From positions 1-6,165 of the forward strand of contig JAGPUU010000391.1 of NCBI GenBank assembly GCA_018067325.1: a DNA stretch of 6,165 nucleotides, written 5' to 3'. Below, in pieces: positions 5,320-6,165 of the stretch (the stretch's first letter is position 1; every line of letters begins with the position of its first letter). The position numbers and the translations under genes are program-made. The stretch comes from Amphritea sp. Lineage in GTDB: Bacteria; Pseudomonadota; Gammaproteobacteria; Pseudomonadales; Balneatricaceae. A model generated the notes under the pieces. The model made no database searches. It worked only from the letters and a program-made list of their open reading frames with translations, and was not told where the DNA came from.

Positions 5320-5943
5320 ATGTTAAAAAACCTGGGTATTGGTTTGTTGCTGGTTCTTACTGCGGTGATTGCGCAGGCGGAGGACTATAAGGCCGGAATA
5401 AACTATGAAGTAATTGCATTGCCAGTCCCAACGGCTGTTAAGGGCAAAGTAGAGGTAGTAGAGGCCTTTGGTTATCTTTGTCCTCATTGTGCTAGCTTCG
5501 AGCCTATGTTGCATAGCTGGACTAAAAACCTGTCTGATGATGTGAACTTTATCCGCACCCCGGCGGTTTTTTCCCGCTCCTGGGAACCTCTGGCCCGTGC
5601 CTATTACACTGCAGACCTGCTGAAAGTTGTTGATAAAACTCACCAGCCAACCTTTGATGCGCTGCATAAAGAGCGCCGTCGCTTCCGTAGTCTGGATGAT
5701 CTTGCTGATTTTTATGCAGATCTGGGTGTCGATAAGGCTAAGTTTACTAAGATGAATGGCTCCTTCGCAGTAAATATGCGTATGAATCAGGGGGCATCTA
5801 AGCTGAAGGGATATGGTATTAAGAGTGTTCCAACGCTTATCATAAACGGTAAATACCTTGTTACGGCTGAAAAGGCGGGCGGTCATTCTGGAATGTTGAA
5901 AGTCGCTGAATATCTTATTGCTCAGGAAAGAAACGCGAAATAA
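5320..5943 (+). CDS. dsbA: Periplasmic thiol:disulfide oxidase DsbA
   Basis: Introduces disulfide bonds into newly exported proteins and is re-oxidised by DsbB. The 207-residue precursor has a signal peptide (1-20, cleavage after AQA) and a thioredoxin fold interrupted by the DsbA helical insert. The active site is CPHC (C54-C57) in EAFGYLCPHCASFEP, the classical oxidising version. The cis-proline loop is SVPT (P171), followed by LIINGKYLV. Length matches pseudomonad DsbA. The start is fixed by the GGTGGAG site and the signal peptide. A sigma-E-type promoter lies directly upstream, which fits an envelope-stress role. The gene is bounded by terminators on both sides, so it appears to be a single-gene unit, although it follows cytochrome c4 in a conserved order. 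Nothing is missing or unusual in the protein. Confidence 0.97.
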   Translation: MLKNLGIGLLLVLTAVIAQAEDYKAGINYEVIALPVPTAVKGKVEVVEAFGYLCPHCASFEPMLHSWTKNLSDDVNFIRTPAVFSRSWEPLARAYYTADLLKVVDKTHQPTFDALHKERRRFRSLDDLADFYADLGVDKAKFTKMNGSFAVNMRMNQGASKLKGYGIKSVPTLIINGKYLVTAEKAGGHSGMLKVAEYLIAQERNAK

Positions 5944-5958
5944 TCCGGGTCTCTTTTT

Positions 5959-5984
5959 AAAAAGCCGCTATATGCGGCTTTTTT
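5959..5984 (+). terminator. Rho-independent terminator of dsbA
   Basis: AAAAAGCCGC (5959-5968), loop TATAT, GCGGCTTTTT (5974-5983) is a 10-bp stem ending in T6 (5979-5984), 15 nt after the dsbA stop. The A-run on the other side makes it symmetrical, so it could also work on the minus strand. Confidence 0.92.
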
Positions 5985-6022
5985 ATTGCATTCTGAGTAC
6001 AGAACGGAGGGCAGTGGGTGGC

Positions 6023-6051
6023 TTGTCAGGCCGAGTTTGGCATAACATTAG
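6023..6051 (+). promoter_or_regulatory. Weak promoter candidate for the gene at 6091
   Basis: TTGTCA (6023-6028) matches the housekeeping -35 at five of six positions. The best -10-like sequences downstream are TAACAT (6043-6048, spacing only 14) and CATTAG (6046-6051, spacing 17, poor match). Because a strong terminator precedes this spacer, a promoter should be here, but I cannot place it well. Confidence 0.22.
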
Positions 6052-6090
6052 TGAATCCCCTTATTGATTACCGGTTCACAGGTGCAAGTG

Positions 6091-6165
6091 ATGGAACAGG
6101 AAGACTGGAAAGAACGATACAAGTCCCTTTCTGAAGAGATGGAAGTGCTTCAGGTGCAACTTGAT
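6091..6165 (+). CDS. N-terminus of a probable coiled-coil GGDEF protein (partial, runs off the right edge)
   Basis: Only 25 codons are visible: MEQEDWKERY, then KSLSEEMEVLQVQLD, highly charged and likely to form a helix or coiled coil. No catalytic domain is seen. The suggestion of a diguanylate cyclase, which makes c-di-GMP from GTP, rests on two points. In Pseudomonas the gene near dsbA at this place encodes the GGDEF protein DgcH, and as I recall those proteins begin with a similar WKEKY-type segment before a coiled coil. AGGTG (6080-6084) lies 6 nt before the ATG at 6091, supporting this start; in-frame GTG codons at 6082 and 6088 are less likely. That the coding region is real is fairly sure; the product is an inference. 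Confidence 0.55.
   Translation, partial: MEQEDWKERYKSLSEEMEVLQVQLD

Noticed and set aside
5323..5886. 187-codon minus-strand reading frame inside dsbA
   Set aside because: Antisense shadow of a strongly supported gene, with no signal, domain or ribosome site.
6051..6079. Inverted repeat GTGAA/TTCAC before the gene at 6091
   Set aside because: Only 5 solid base pairs with a loop of about 19 nt, and it does not cover the ribosome site; easily chance.
1..6165. CRISPR arrays, insertion sequences, tRNA or rRNA genes
   Set aside because: No regularly spaced repeats, transposase-like frames, cloverleaf or ribosomal RNA sequence were seen on either strand.

Overview
The window looks like a core chromosomal segment of a marine-type gammaproteobacterium from the Pseudomonadales/Oceanospirillales side of the class. 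The gene order thrB, DUF2782, polA, engB, cytochrome c4, dsbA, then the probable start of a coiled-coil GGDEF-type gene matches, as I remember it, the Pseudomonas polA/engB neighbourhood. The proteins match gammaproteobacterial families closely, but base composition is more moderate than in Pseudomonas. Codon use looks even throughout. I see no mobile elements, tRNA, rRNA or CRISPR arrays.

Layout. Minus strand, 1-687: the N-terminal part of homoserine kinase (thrB, cut by the window edge), preceded by a small exported DUF2782 protein in the same operon. Plus strand, 803-3544: a complete, apparently fully active DNA polymerase I. 3545-3727: a convergent spacer packed with hairpins, discussed below. 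Minus strand, 3728-4378: the ribosome-assembly GTPase EngB/YihA. 4379-4582: a divergent promoter region with a palindrome on a consensus -10 box. Plus strand, 4583-5185: dihaem cytochrome c4. Plus strand, 5320-5943: the periplasmic disulfide oxidase DsbA. Plus strand, from 6091 to the window end: 25 codons of a gene that is probably a diguanylate cyclase.

The most interesting part is the polA-engB spacer. Directly after the polA terminator is a near-ideal extracytoplasmic sigma factor (sigma-E/AlgU class) promoter, GAACTT-N16-TCATAA. About 105 nt of strongly structured, non-coding plus-strand sequence follows, ending in a stem plus U-run. This same spacer holds Spot 42 (spf) in enterobacteria and ErsA, an AlgU-dependent envelope-stress sRNA, in Pseudomonas aeruginosa. 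I therefore call an ErsA-like sRNA gene, probably too divergent for simple sequence matching. A second promoter of the same design and spacing, GAACTT-N16-TCATAG, lies just upstream of dsbA, so the sRNA and the periplasmic folding enzyme appear to share an envelope-stress regulon inside this window.

Functionally, polA, engB and thrB are housekeeping genes. Cytochrome c4 and DsbA are both exported and redox-linked (periplasmic electron transfer and disulfide formation). The gene entering at the right edge probably adds c-di-GMP signalling.
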